NCBI GenBank assembly: GCA_020248905.1
Contig: JADCGR010000006.1
Span: 62,001 to 126,000 of the forward strand
Direction of reading: 5' to 3'
DNA length: 64,000 bases
DNA from: Curvibacter sp.
Lineage (GTDB): Bacteria; Pseudomonadota; Gammaproteobacteria; Burkholderiales; Burkholderiaceae_C
The translations under genes were made by a program, and so were the position numbers. Within the stretch, counting starts at the first letter, position 1, and every line of letters starts with the position of its first letter. Below, piece by piece: positions 42,645 through 51,848 of this stretch. Below the pieces are notes generated by a model. The model was not told the DNA's origin. It saw only the letters and a list, made by a program, of their open reading frames with translations, and made no database searches.

Positions 42645-44090
42645 TCAGCGTGGCGAGCCTGCGTCTTGGGACAGTCCGGCGACCGGCTGGTCCGGGCTGA
42701 AGCCGCCGCCGGCGGCCCGGTACAGACTGATCCAGTGGAGACGCCGGGAAAGCGCCAGGTATTCGACTTCGGTGCGCGCGGCCACAGCAGAGCGGCGCGC
42801 GTCCTCCAGCTCCAGCAGGCTGGCAAGACCCTGGGCGTGGCGGGCATGGGTTGCCGCCAGCGCGCGGGCGTAACCCTGGGCTGCAAGTTGCACGTCCTGG
42901 AGCCGCTCGTCGCCCGCGCGCAGGTTGACGAGCGCCTCCTCAACTTCCCGCACCGCCTGGCGCACGCGGCCCTGGTAGGCGATCACCGCGTCGCGGTAGC
43001 CGGCGCGGGCCGATTCGACCGCCGCGCGGCGCTGCCCCGCGTCGAAGATCGGCAAATCGAGCGCCAGTGGACCAAGCGTCCAGAGCGTGTAGTCCTGGCT
43101 GCCGCCACCGTTGGCCAGACGGACGGCGGTGATGGATCCGTCCAGGCTCAGGCGCGGCAGTCGCGCGGCCTGCGCAGTGCCCACCTGCGCTGCAGCCCAG
43201 ACCACCTCGCGCTCGGCGGCATACACATCCGGACGCTGCGACACGAGCTGCGCCGGCAGACTGGTAATCGCAAAGGGCGCCGTCGCGGGCTCGACGCTCC
43301 CCTCGGCAGGCAGCTTGGCGCGCAGCGCGGCCTCCTCGACCCCGGTGAGCGCCACCAGGCCCTTGATGTCGATATCGCATTGGGCGAGCTGCTGGGTCAG
43401 GCGGCTGCGTGACTGGGCCGCGCTGGCCTGCGCGGTCGCGGCCTCGGCATCGGCGCTCCAGCCTGCGCGTGCGCTGAGTTCGATGAGACGCGCGGTCCGC
43501 GCTCGCGATTCGGCGTCCTCGCGCAGCAACTCGGCCTGGCGGCGGCACGAGCGCAAGCTGTAGTAGAGCTGGGCCACCTCGGCCGCCACCGACACTCGCG
43601 CCTCGTGCCACTGCGCCGCGCTGCCCTTGACACGGCCGCCGGCCGCACGCAGGGCCTGGCGGTTGGCGCCCAGCCAGTCCAGCTCCCACGAGGCTTGCAG
43701 TCCGGCGTCCGTGCGGGTGGCCAGCGCCGAGCCCGGCAGTGCAATTCCGCGGCGCAGGCCGGTCTGGGCGCTGAGACTGGGCAGCAGCTTGGCCTGGGCA
43801 GCAGCTTGCTGCGCTCGTTGCGATTCCACCCGGGCGAGTGCGGACGATACGGTCGGGCTCACTTCCTGGGCCGAACGGATGAGCTCAACGAGCAGCGGAT
43901 CACGCTGCGCTTCCCACCAGCCAGACAGTTTGTCAACGGAGCCCTGATGCGGCAGCGGCGCCACCCACTGCGCAGGCGCGCGCGCCTCGACGCGATCGTC
44001 GGGGGCAAGGGACGCGCAGGCGGTCAGCAGGCACAGGGGCGCAAGGGCGGCAACGCGCTTGAGCAGCAAGAGGGTCGTGGGGGGCATCAT
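42645..44090 (-). CDS. Outer-membrane efflux lipoprotein (NodT/OprM family)
   Basis: 481 aa. The lipobox LLTACAS marks an outer-membrane lipoprotein. The family's repeats are visible: GWWEAQRDPLLVELIRSAQ, SWELDWLGANRQALRAAGG, EVAQLYYSLRSC, QRPDVYAAEREVVWAAAQVG and LPIFDAGQRRAAVESARAGY. It forms the trimeric exit duct for the RND pump. Its ATG overlaps the TetR stop by 4 bp (ATGA), so the regulator and pump genes form one operon. Confidence 0.93.
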   Translation of the reverse strand: MMPPTTLLLLKRVAALAPLCLLTACASLAPDDRVEARAPAQWVAPLPHQGSVDKLSGWWEAQRDPLLVELIRSAQEVSPTVSSALARVESQRAQQAAAQAKLLPSLSAQTGLRRGIALPGSALATRTDAGLQASWELDWLGANRQALRAAGGRVKGSAAQWHEARVSVAAEVAQLYYSLRSCRRQAELLREDAESRARTARLIELSARAGWSADAEAATAQASAAQSRSRLTQQLAQCDIDIKGLVALTGVEEAALRAKLPAEGSVEPATAPFAITSLPAQLVSQRPDVYAAEREVVWAAAQVGTAQAARLPRLSLDGSITAVRLANGGGSQDYTLWTLGPLALDLPIFDAGQRRAAVESARAGYRDAVIAYQGRVRQAVREVEEALVNLRAGDERLQDVQLAAQGYARALAATHARHAQGLASLLELEDARRSAVAARTEVEYLALSRRLHWISLYRAAGGGFSPDQPVAGLSQDAGSPR

Positions 44091-44770
44091 GATGACAAGG
44101 CTTCTGAACGGGCGGGGCGGGAGCGGCGGCGCCCCTGCTCGTAGTCGACCAGTGCGAGGGCGTAGGCCAGCAGGCGCTCGTGGTAGACGTCCAGGGCCTG
44201 CGGGGAGGCGATCAGACCGGGCCGCACAGCCTGGATGACTTCGTGTCCGACGTGGATCATGATGGCCATGCCCGAAATCTCCAGGGCAAGGCGGTGGATC
44301 TCGTCATCGGCCTCGTCCACGCCGAAGTGACGGCGAAGAGCGGCAACGAGGAAGGCGTGCTCGGGCTTGATGTGGCTCTCGATTTCGGCCTCCCACATGC
44401 CTGTAGGCTCGAACATCTCGCGAAAGTGCAGCTTCATACACAGCAGGGCCTGCTCTCCCGACTTGAGCGGCTCCACCAGACCGCGCAATAAAGAGGAGAT
44501 GATCTCCGTCAGGTCAAGTAGCGCTGGGTCGAGGCTGTGGGGATCGAAGCGCGGGTTGAACTCCGGGTCGTCGAAGATGGCGCGGTACAGACCCTGCTTG
44601 TCCCCGAAGTAGTAGCTGATTGAAGCCACATTCGTCTGCGCGGCGTCCGCAATGGCCCGCACAGAGGTCTGCGCGTAGCCGTGGCGCGCAAACAGCACCA
44701 GGGCGGCGGACAGCAGGCGACGGCGGGCATGCTCGCCATCGGTGCGCAAGGATTTACCCGCTTCGTTCAT
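44087..44770 (-). CDS. TetR/AcrR family repressor of the efflux operon
   Basis: 227 aa. The HTH is RRLLSAALVLFARHGYAQTS then VRAIADAAQTNVASISYYFG with KQGLY, typical of TetR. The C-terminal ligand domain (about 80-215) resembles the CerR/DUF1956 group: CMKLHFREMFEPTGMW, HIKPEHAFLVAALRRHFG. It is the first gene of tetR-OMF-adaptor-RND with a 4-bp overlap to the next gene. It most likely binds the CAAACGTTTG palindrome at 44794-44803 and represses both directions; a drug-like ligand would relieve this (inference). Confidence 0.9.
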   Translation of the reverse strand: MNEAGKSLRTDGEHARRRLLSAALVLFARHGYAQTSVRAIADAAQTNVASISYYFGDKQGLYRAIFDDPEFNPRFDPHSLDPALLDLTEIISSLLRGLVEPLKSGEQALLCMKLHFREMFEPTGMWEAEIESHIKPEHAFLVAALRRHFGVDEADDEIHRLALEISGMAIMIHVGHEVIQAVRPGLIASPQALDVYHERLLAYALALVDYEQGRRRSRPARSEALSS

Positions 44771-44793
44771 GCCAGGGATGCTAGCATATAAAT

Positions 44794-44803
44794 CAAACGT
44801 TTG
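44794..44803. promoter_or_regulatory. Candidate TetR operator CAAACGTTTG
   Basis: A perfect 10-bp palindrome with an extended imperfect flank (AAAT...TTTA). It lies 24 bp upstream of the TetR start, overlapping AT-rich promoter-like DNA (TTTATATGC on the minus strand), and 79 bp upstream of glcD. Confidence 0.65.
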
Positions 44804-44881
44804 TTTAACTTATCTGGCAGGTCTGCTGGAACTGCAGCGCAGAGGGCAACACTACAATCGTTTCGCACCGAGGAAAGCCGC

Positions 44882-46384
44882 ATGAACGCTCCGAGCCCGC
44901 CTGAACAAGCCCATGCGCTGCAACGCGCCCAACGCCAGTCCGAGGTGGTCGCAGCCCTGCGCACGGTCCTGCCGGCGCACGCCCTGCTCTGGCAATCCGA
45001 GGACACCACCCCCTACGAGTGCGACGGCCTCACGGCCTACCGCCAGCGCCCGCTGGTGGTCGCCCTGCCCGAGACCGAGGCCCAGGTGCAGGGCGTGCTC
45101 AAGGCCTGTCACGCCTTGGGCGTGCCCGTGGTTGCGCGCGGCGCCGGCACCGGCCTGTCGGGCGGCGCCATGCCCAACGCCATGGGCGTGACGCTCTCGC
45201 TGGCCAAGTTCAACCAGATCCTGAAGATCGACCCCGTGAGCCGCACGGCCGTGGTCCAGGCCGGCGTGCGCAACCTCGCCATCAGCGAAGCCGCCGCGCC
45301 CTACGGCATGTACTACGCGCCAGATCCGTCCAGCCAGATCGCCTGCACCATCGGCGGCAACGTGGCCGAAAACTCGGGCGGCGTGCACTGCCTGAAATAC
45401 GGCCTGACGGTACACAACGTGCTCAAGGTGCGTGGCTACACGGTGGCTGGCGAACCGGTGGAGTTCGGCTCGGACGCGCTGGACGTTCCGGGCTACGACC
45501 TGCTCAGCGTCTTCATCGGCAGTGAGGGCATGCTGGCCGTGACGGTGGAAGTCACCGTCAAGCTGGTACCCAAGCCGCAGCTGGCGCGCTGCATCATGGC
45601 CAGCTTCGACGACGTGCGCAAGGCGGGTGACGCCGTGGCCGCCGTGATTGCCGCCGGCATCATCCCGGCCGGGCTGGAGATGATGGACCAGCCCATGACG
45701 GCTGCCGTGGAAGACTTCGTGCATGCCGGCTACGACCTGAATGCGGCGGCCATCCTGCTGTGCGAGAGCGACGGTACCCCCGAGGAAGTGGAAGAGGAAA
45801 TCGGCCGCATGAGCGAGGTGCTGCGCCAGGCCGGTGCCACGGCCATTGCCGTGAGCCGCGACGAGGCCGAGCGCCTGCGCTACTGGAGCGGTCGCAAGAA
45901 CGCCTTCCCCGCCAGCGGCCGGCTGGCCCCGGACTACATGTGCATGGACTCGACCATCCCCAGAGCCCGCTTGGCCGACATCCTGCTGGCCATCCAGGAG
46001 ATGGAGAAGAAGTACGGCCTGCGCTGCCTCAATGTTTTCCACGCGGGCGACGGCAATCTGCATCCCCTGATCCTTTTCGATGCGAATGACGCCGACCAGC
46101 TGCACCGCTGCGAACTCTTCGGCGCCGACATCCTGGAGACCAGCGTGGCCATGGGCGGCACGGTGACGGGCGAGCACGGCGTGGGCGTGGAAAAGCTCAA
46201 CAGCATGTGCGTACAGTTCAGCGCGGAAGAAAACGCGCAGATGCTGGGCGTGAAGCGCGCTTTCGATCCCCAGGGCACGCTAAACCCCGGCAAGGTGATT
46301 CCGACGCACAACCGCTGCGCCGAATACGGCAAGATGCTGGTGCGCGGCGGCAAGATCTCGCACCCGGACCTGCTGCGGCTCTGA
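44882..46384 (+). CDS. glcD: FAD-linked oxidase, glycolate oxidase subunit GlcD-like
   Basis: 500 aa. The FAD-binding PCMH domain has VPVVARGAGTGLSGGAMPN and IACTIGGNVAENSGGVHCLKYG; the FAD-oxidase C-terminal domain has SEGMLAVTVEVTVKLVPKP, YWSGRKNAFPASGRL, NVFHAGDGNLHPLI and VTGEHGVGVEKL with catalytic His. GlcD oxidises glycolate to glyoxylate with GlcE and GlcF; neither is adjacent here, so it may act with subunits elsewhere or as a D-lactate-type dehydrogenase. ATG 44882 starts MNAPSPPEQ. CidA and LrgB genes follow. Confidence 0.87.
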   Translation: MNAPSPPEQAHALQRAQRQSEVVAALRTVLPAHALLWQSEDTTPYECDGLTAYRQRPLVVALPETEAQVQGVLKACHALGVPVVARGAGTGLSGGAMPNAMGVTLSLAKFNQILKIDPVSRTAVVQAGVRNLAISEAAAPYGMYYAPDPSSQIACTIGGNVAENSGGVHCLKYGLTVHNVLKVRGYTVAGEPVEFGSDALDVPGYDLLSVFIGSEGMLAVTVEVTVKLVPKPQLARCIMASFDDVRKAGDAVAAVIAAGIIPAGLEMMDQPMTAAVEDFVHAGYDLNAAAILLCESDGTPEEVEEEIGRMSEVLRQAGATAIAVSRDEAERLRYWSGRKNAFPASGRLAPDYMCMDSTIPRARLADILLAIQEMEKKYGLRCLNVFHAGDGNLHPLILFDANDADQLHRCELFGADILETSVAMGGTVTGEHGVGVEKLNSMCVQFSAEENAQMLGVKRAFDPQGTLNPGKVIPTHNRCAEYGKMLVRGGKISHPDLLRL

Positions 46385-46397
46385 TCGCGACGATCTG

Positions 46398-46739
46398 ATG
46401 AATTCCCTGCGCGGATTTGCCTGGCTGCTGGTCCTGCAATCCGCCGGCGAACTGCTGGCCCGCGGGCTGCACCTGCCTTTGCCCGGCCCCGTCGTCGGCT
46501 TGGTGCTGCTGCTGGGCGCCCTGCGCTTCGAAGCGGTGCGCACACCCGTGGCGGCCTGTGCCGACTTCCTGCTCGCGCATCTCTCCCTGCTCTTCGTGCC
46601 CGTGGGCGTGGGCGTGATGACGCACCTGGGCCTGCTGGGGGCGTACGGCGCGCGTCTGCTGGCCGTCATCGTGCTTTCCACTTGGGTCGGACTGGCGGTG
46701 ACCGCGCTGGTGCTACGCGCCCTGATAAAGCGGACCTGA
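46398..46739 (+). CDS. CidA/LrgA family holin-like membrane protein
   Basis: 113 aa with four helices. It shows GFAWLLVLQSAGELLARGL, LPLPGPVVGLVLLLGALRFE, and LLAHLSLLFVPVGVGVMTHLG, the family's hallmark. CidA/LrgA proteins form holin-like oligomers that affect autolysis, or export small metabolites with their LrgB partner. It is 13 bp after glcD and 4 bp before lrgB, so probably one operon; a role in glycolate or pyruvate-type transport would fit (inference). Confidence 0.9.
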   Translation: MNSLRGFAWLLVLQSAGELLARGLHLPLPGPVVGLVLLLGALRFEAVRTPVAACADFLLAHLSLLFVPVGVGVMTHLGLLGAYGARLLAVIVLSTWVGLAVTALVLRALIKRT

Positions 46740-46743
46740 TGGC

Positions 46744-47469
46744 ATGCAGAACTTCGTCGAGCTCTGGGTCTATCTCTCCAGCACGCCGCTGTTCGGCCTG
46801 ACGGCCACGGTGGCCGTCTATGTGCTGGCGCATACCTTTTACGCGAGGCGCGGGCAGGCGCCCTGGGCCAACCCGGTGCTCTGGACGGTGGTGGTGATTG
46901 CCGGCGGGCTGCTGATCACCGGCGTGCCCTATCCCACGTATTTCTCCGGCGCGCAGTTCATCCACTTCCTGCTGGGGCCGGCCGTGGTGGCACTGGGCTG
47001 GCCGCTTTGGCAGCGCCGCGCCGAGTTGCGCTCCCGCTCGAGTCCGCTGCTGCTGGCCGCTTTGCTGGGAGGGGCCGCAGCGGCCGGCTCGGCCTGGGCG
47101 CTGGGCCATGCCTTCGGCCTGCCGGGGGAGCTGGTGCAGTCGCTAACCACCAAGTCCGTCACGGCCCCCGTGGCCATGGGCGTGGCCGAGCAGATCGGCG
47201 GCATCCCGGCGCTGGCGGCGGTGTTTGCCGTGCTCACGGGCATCGTGGGCGCACTCAGCGGCAAGTATCTGTTCGATCGGCTGCACATCGCAACCGATCC
47301 GCAAGGCTGGATGACGCGCGGCTTTGCGCTGGGCACCAGCTCGCACGGGCTGGGCGCCGCCCGCGCCCTGCAGGTCCATGCCGATGCCGGCGCCTACGCG
47401 GGCCTGGCCATGGGCCTGCAGGTGGTGCTGGCCTCGCTGCTGATACCGCTGGTGTTCCGCTGGCGTTAA
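46744..47469 (+). CDS. LrgB/CidB family membrane protein
   Basis: 241 aa, about seven helices. Family signs: LWVYLSSTPLFGLTATVAVYV, GAQFIHFLLGPAVVALGWPLW, SVTAPVAMGVAEQIGG and GFALGTSSHGLGAARAL, the conserved C-terminal motif. Together with the preceding CidA-like protein it makes the two-component system found in LrgAB/CidAB; the plant homologue PLGG1 carries glycolate/glycerate, which makes the position behind glcD notable. A start at 46744 lies 4 bp after the cidA-like stop. Confidence 0.91.
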   Translation: MQNFVELWVYLSSTPLFGLTATVAVYVLAHTFYARRGQAPWANPVLWTVVVIAGGLLITGVPYPTYFSGAQFIHFLLGPAVVALGWPLWQRRAELRSRSSPLLLAALLGGAAAAGSAWALGHAFGLPGELVQSLTTKSVTAPVAMGVAEQIGGIPALAAVFAVLTGIVGALSGKYLFDRLHIATDPQGWMTRGFALGTSSHGLGAARALQVHADAGAYAGLAMGLQVVLASLLIPLVFRWR

Positions 47470-47524
47470 GGCCTAGCTTGTAGGGCAGAATTGCAGCTTC
47501 CCTTTTGCCAAACGGAGTGATCCC

Positions 47525-48493
47525 ATGTTCCTGAACCTCAAGCGCCGCGCGCTCGGTCTGGCCGCCGCCCTGCTGCTCAGCGGCACGGCCCTGGCCGACA
47601 CACCGACAATCAAGATAATGGTGGGCTTCCCGCCCGGCGGCGGCACCGACGCCATCGCCCGTGTGCTGGCCGAGAAGCTCAAGGAGCCGCTGGGCGCCAA
47701 CGTCATCGTAGAGAACAAGGCCGGGGCGGGCGGCCAGCTCGCCGCCCAGGCGCTCAAGGCTGCCCCCGCCGACGGCTCGGTGCTCTTTCTTTCGCACGAC
47801 CACAGCATCTCCATCCTGCCGCTGACACTCAAGAACCCCGGCTTTAACCCGGCCGAGGACTTTGTGCCCGTGGCGGGCTTTGCGACCTTCGTCAACGGCC
47901 TCGCCATCTCGGGCGGCACGCCCGCAAAGTCCTATGCCGAGTACTTGGCCTGGGTGCGTGAGAACGGCAAGGGCAAAGGCACGGTAGGCGTGCCGGCACC
48001 GGCGTCGGTGCCCGAGTTCCTGGTCAAGGTCATCGGCCAGCGCAACGGCCTGGATCTGCAAGCCGCTCCCTATCGCGGCAGCGCGCCCATGATGGCCGAT
48101 ATGCTGGGCAACCAGATCGCCGCAGGCGTAGGCTCGGTGCCTGACTTCATCGAAAACCACAGGGCTGGCAAGGTCCGCATCGTAGCGGTGATTGGCGCGC
48201 AACGCCAGGCTATCCTGCCCGAGGTGCCGACCTTTGCGGAACTGGGCCTGGCCGGCTTCGAGGATGTGCCCTACTACGGCCTCTTTGCGCCCAAGGACAC
48301 GCCCAAGGCCGTGCTGGACCGTTATTCCGCTGCGCTCGCGCGGGTCATCGCGCAGCCCGATACGAGGGAGCGTCTCACGGCCTTGGGCCTGAGCGTGGGC
48401 CATATGAGCGGCGAGCAACTGGGCCAGCGCGAGCGCGCCTACCGCCAGACCTGGGCCCGCATCATCCAGGCCAGCGGCTTCCAGGCGCAGTAG
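47525..48493 (+). CDS. Bug-type tripartite tricarboxylate transporter substrate receptor
   Basis: 322 aa. A signal peptide (MFLNLKRRALGLAAALLLSG...LADTP) precedes the Bug fold: IKIMVGFPPGGGTDAIARVL, VIVENKAGAGGQLAAQALKA, PYRGSAPMMADMLGNQIAAG (here with the Tyr that is lost in the pseudogene at 13527-14504) and EVPTFAELGLAGFEDVPYYG. An orphan periplasmic receptor; no TctA/TctB gene is in the window. Ligand unknown, typically a carboxylate. It follows lrgB by 55 bp. Confidence 0.9.
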   Translation: MFLNLKRRALGLAAALLLSGTALADTPTIKIMVGFPPGGGTDAIARVLAEKLKEPLGANVIVENKAGAGGQLAAQALKAAPADGSVLFLSHDHSISILPLTLKNPGFNPAEDFVPVAGFATFVNGLAISGGTPAKSYAEYLAWVRENGKGKGTVGVPAPASVPEFLVKVIGQRNGLDLQAAPYRGSAPMMADMLGNQIAAGVGSVPDFIENHRAGKVRIVAVIGAQRQAILPEVPTFAELGLAGFEDVPYYGLFAPKDTPKAVLDRYSAALARVIAQPDTRERLTALGLSVGHMSGEQLGQRERAYRQTWARIIQASGFQAQ

Positions 48494-48646
48494 TGGCTGG
48501 CACCTGGGTCTCGCCAGATGCGCCCGGAAGTGCCGCAAAGAGCCTGTGGCTGGCGTCGTCCGCGCGGCGCCGGCCCGCTCAAGTCCGGGGAGTGAATGCC
48601 GATATAGCACTGGACAGATCTCGTTTTTTCCAGCCAGGAGCATCCT

Positions 48647-49138
48647 ATGAGACTGACCAGCCGCTTTTTCATCGCCACCGCTGCCGTGCTGAGCGCGTTT
48701 GCGGCGCACGCCAACGATCCCAAGGCCGCCATCACCACACTGGAAGCGCGGTTGGCGCGCCTGGGTGAGCCCCGCATCGAGGGCACCGACAAGGCTGGCG
48801 AACTGACCGTCCCGGCCATCTTCTTCGGGCCGCGCAAGCTCAACAACAACTTCGACGTGGTTGACGAGATCCGCAAGTCCACGGGCGCAGCGGCCACCAT
48901 CTTTGTCAAGAATGGGGACGATTACATCCGCGTCAGCACCAATGTTCTGACCCCCGAAGGCAAGCGCGGCGTGGGCACGCAGCTGGCACGCGCGGCCGCC
49001 TACGCGGCCATGAACAAGGGCGAGCAGTTCTGCGGCCAGGTGGACGTGCTAGGTACTCCGCACGACTCCTGCTACAACCCGATCAAGGACAAGAGCGGCA
49101 AGATCATCGGCGTGAGCTTCGTCGGCTTCAAGAAGTAA
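48647..49138 (+). CDS. Stand-alone secreted Cache 3/Cache 2-like sensor domain protein
   Basis: 163 aa. A signal peptide ([22 protein letters not shown]) is followed by a single Cache domain: [40 protein letters not shown], and [22 protein letters not shown]. Such domains are normally the extracytoplasmic part of chemoreceptors; here there is no membrane helix or signalling domain. It lies 47 bp upstream of a chemoreceptor with its own 4HB ligand domain. It may be a periplasmic co-receptor or a remnant of a split receptor. Confidence 0.82.
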   Translation: MRLTSRFFIATAAVLSAFAAHANDPKAAITTLEARLARLGEPRIEGTDKAGELTVPAIFFGPRKLNNNFDVVDEIRKSTGAAATIFVKNGDDYIRVSTNVLTPEGKRGVGTQLARAAAYAAMNKGEQFCGQVDVLGTPHDSCYNPIKDKSGKIIGVSFVGFKK

Positions 49139-49185
49139 GACCCCCGCTCTCCCGCCCCACCCCAGTGTCCCGGGCTGGAGCGGCG

Positions 49186-51024
49186 ATGGAGCGCTCTCGT
49201 TCCCTGCAAGACCTGGCCATGAAAAAACAATCCCAACCACTGCTGGCGTGGTATGCCGGCCTGCGCATCGGTGTCAAACTCGGCGGTGCCTTCGCCATCG
49301 TGCTTCTGTTGGCCGCGCTGATCGGCGCCATGAGCCTGGTGGGCCTGCAACGGGTCTTCGACGCCTCGAGCGATCTGGCCCACAACTACCTGCCCAGCTT
49401 GGGCCACACGACCGCCGCGCGGGCCCTCCTCATCGAGTACCGCGATTTCGAGGTCAAGCACACCCGGGCCGCCGACGATGGCTATATGGCCGACTACGAG
49501 GACCGGATGAAAGAGTTGATGCAAGGTATCAACTCCGAGTTTTCGACCTACGAAAAAATCCCGTCCAGCGACGACGAACGCAAGATCTACATGGTCTTTC
49601 GCAAGGCCCTGTCCGACTACCTGGTCATCAACCGCCAGATCATCGGCCTCGGCCGCGCGAAGAAGGGTGAAGATGCGCGTCAGATCAGCGACGGTGCCGG
49701 TAAGGTCGCGTTTGACGAGACCATTTCCCGGCTGGACGCCCTGATCGCCTACAACTTCAAGGGCGGGGAGGCAGTGGTCGAGTCGGCCGGACAGACCTTC
49801 CAGTCCACCCGCATCCTCATGTTCGGCCTGCTCGCAGGCATGCTGGTGATGGGCCTGGTCATGGCCTGGCTGATCACACGGGACCTTTTGCGCCAGCTGG
49901 GTGGCGAGCCCAGCCATGCGGCCCAGGTGACCGCTGAGATCGCGCAGGGCAAGCTGCATACCGACGTGCCGCTGCGGGTCGGCGACCAGGCCAGCCTCAT
50001 GGCCAGCCTGCGCGATATGCGCGACAGCCTGGAGCGCACCGTGCTGCAGGTGCGTGAGCGCGCCGAGGGCATCGCCAATGCCAGCGCCGAGATTGCCCAG
50101 GGCAACCAGGACCTGAGCGCGCGCACCGAAAGTCAGGCCAGCTCGCTGGAAGAAACCGCCGCCTCCATGGAGCAGCTCGGCTCCACCGTGAAGCAAAACG
50201 CCGACAACGCGCGCACGGCGAATCAGCTCGCGCAGAGCGCCAGCAGCGTTGCGGTCAAGGGCGGCGAGGTGGTGGCTCAGGTGGTGGACACGATGAAGGG
50301 CATCAATGAATCGAGCCGCAAGATTGCCGACATCATCAGCGTGATCGATGGCATCGCCTTTCAGACCAACATCCTGGCGCTGAACGCCGCAGTGGAAGCC
50401 GCCCGCGCGGGCGAGCAAGGCCGTGGCTTTGCCGTGGTGGCCAGTGAGGTACGAAGCCTGGCCGGTCGCAGCGCCGAAGCCGCCAAGGAAATCAAGGCCC
50501 TCATCAGCGACAGTGTGCAGCGCGTCGAGCAAGGCAGTGCCCAGGTCGATCAGGCGGGCGCGACCATGAACGAGGTGGTCGCCAGCATCAAGCGCGTGAC
50601 CGACATCATGGGCGAGATCAGCGCGGCCAGCAGCGAGCAGAGCGCCGGTGTGGCGCAAGTGGGTGAAGCGGTGACGAACATGGACCAGGCCACGCAGCAG
50701 AACGCTGCGCTGGTCGAAGAGATGGCCGCTGCGGCCAGCAGCCTCAAGAGCCAGGCCCAGGAGCTGGTGCAGGCGGTCGCGGTGTTCGAACTCGCCGAGG
50801 GCAGCGGCAGCAAGCGTCCGGGCGAACCGCCCTCGACCTCGCCGCGCGCTGCAAGGCCGCCGCGCTCTCCCGCGCCGACCCCGGCGGCCGGCGGCAAGCC
50901 GAAGGAAAAGCGCCTGGCCTCGCCCTCAAGACCGGTCCCAGCCCAGCCCGCAGCGGGTGCGCCGCCCGCACGTCCGGCAGCCAGCGCCGCCAAGGGTGCG
51001 GACGACCAATGGGAGAGTTTCTAG
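49186..51024 (+). CDS. Methyl-accepting chemotaxis protein with C-terminal CheR-tether pentapeptide
   Basis: About 612 aa. First helix ([20 protein letters not shown]), a four-helix-bundle periplasmic domain (to about 215), second helix ([19 protein letters not shown]), HAMP, and the signalling hairpin tip [20 protein letters not shown] with [21 protein letters not shown] long Pro/Ala-rich tail ends in DDQWESF, matching the xWxxF CheR/CheB docking pentapeptide, so it is probably a high-abundance type receptor. The start at ATG 49186 follows GGAG by 5 nt; ATG 49219 (MKKQSQPLL) is an alternative. It is downstream of the secreted Cache gene. Confidence 0.9.
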   Translation: MERSRSLQDLAMKKQSQPLLAWYAGLRIGVKLGGAFAIVLLLAALIGAMSLVGLQRVFDASSDLAHNYLPSLGHTTAARALLIEYRDFEVKHTRAADDGYMADYEDRMKELMQGINSEFSTYEKIPSSDDERKIYMVFRKALSDYLVINRQIIGLGRAKKGEDARQISDGAGKVAFDETISRLDALIAYNFKGGEAVVESAGQTFQSTRILMFGLLAGMLVMGLVMAWLITRDLLRQLGGEPSHAAQVTAEIAQGKLHTDVPLRVGDQASLMASLRDMRDSLERTVLQVRERAEGIANASAEIAQGNQDLSARTESQASSLEETAASMEQLGSTVKQNADNARTANQLAQSASSVAVKGGEVVAQVVDTMKGINESSRKIADIISVIDGIAFQTNILALNAAVEAARAGEQGRGFAVVASEVRSLAGRSAEAAKEIKALISDSVQRVEQGSAQVDQAGATMNEVVASIKRVTDIMGEISAASSEQSAGVAQVGEAVTNMDQATQQNAALVEEMAAAASSLKSQAQELVQAVAVFELAEGSGSKRPGEPPSTSPRAARPPRSPAPTPAAGGKPKEKRLASPSRPVPAQPAAGAPPARPAASAAKGADDQWESF

Positions 51025-51144
51025 GAGCCCCTGCGAAGATCGACGACGGTACGCTTGCCGCGCCAGGTCCACCGCTCAGGAGATGTCGGCCAACCGCGAG
51101 GGTATGAACAAGCCTTCCAGCGCGTCGACCGTGACGGTGGCGCT

Positions 51145-51726
51145 TTAGCATTGGCCCTGGGCCTGGTCACACCGCCAGATGCGCAGTAGCTGGGCCTTCT
51201 CCTCGTTTTCCACGCCACCGGCCACCACCGTCTTGCCCAAGGCATGGCCGCGCACGATGATGGAGTTCACGACGGCGACGGCGCCTTCGTCACGCCCCAG
51301 CCCGCGTATGAAGGCGCGGTCGATCTTGAAGCTGCCGATCGGCAGCTGCTGCTGATGGCTGAGCGATGAATAACCGGTACCGAAATCGTCTAGGGCAAGG
51401 CGCACCCCGGATCGGCGGCTGCGCTGCAGATGTTCGCCAGCAGTCTCCAGATTATCGATCAGCGTGCTCTCGATGACTTCCAGCGCCAGCTGCACGTGGT
51501 GGACGAAGTGGTCGGAGCGCAGCTGGGTGGCTGACACTTCGAACGACACCGAGTAATGATGGCCTGGAGCCTGCCAGCGCGCGATCTGGTCACAGACCTC
51601 GCCCATCACCCAGAAGCCGATTTCCTCGATCAGACTGGCCTCTTCGGCCAGGGGGACGAAGCGGACCGGGCTGACCACGCCCAGCCACGGGCGCTGCCTG
51701 CGCAATAGCGGCCCTACGGTCCCTAT
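51145..51726 (-). pseudogene. Decayed EAL-domain cyclic-di-GMP phosphodiesterase fragment
   Basis: The frame from LLRRQRPWLGVVSPVRFVPLAEE onward is clearly EAL-like: ALDDFGTGYSSLS and FKIDRAFIRGL are intact. Yet the EAL motif itself is lost upstream (GPLLRR after a TGA near 51727), about ten residues are missing before EVIEST, the usual AEGVE is AGGVE, and the end stops at CDQAQGQC, where functional domains read on into QGYLF. No GGDEF or sensor part remains. It is convergent with the chemoreceptor. Catalytic activity is very unlikely. Confidence 0.75.
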
Positions 51727-51848
51727 TCAGCGGAGTCGCACCGTTTGGAAGCGGGACACGCAGCCCACCTCGTTGTCCGGATGGGTATGCCGCCCGGACC
51801 GGCAAGACGGGCCAGCCGCTGTGATTTGTTTCCCACCGGTCGGTGCCG

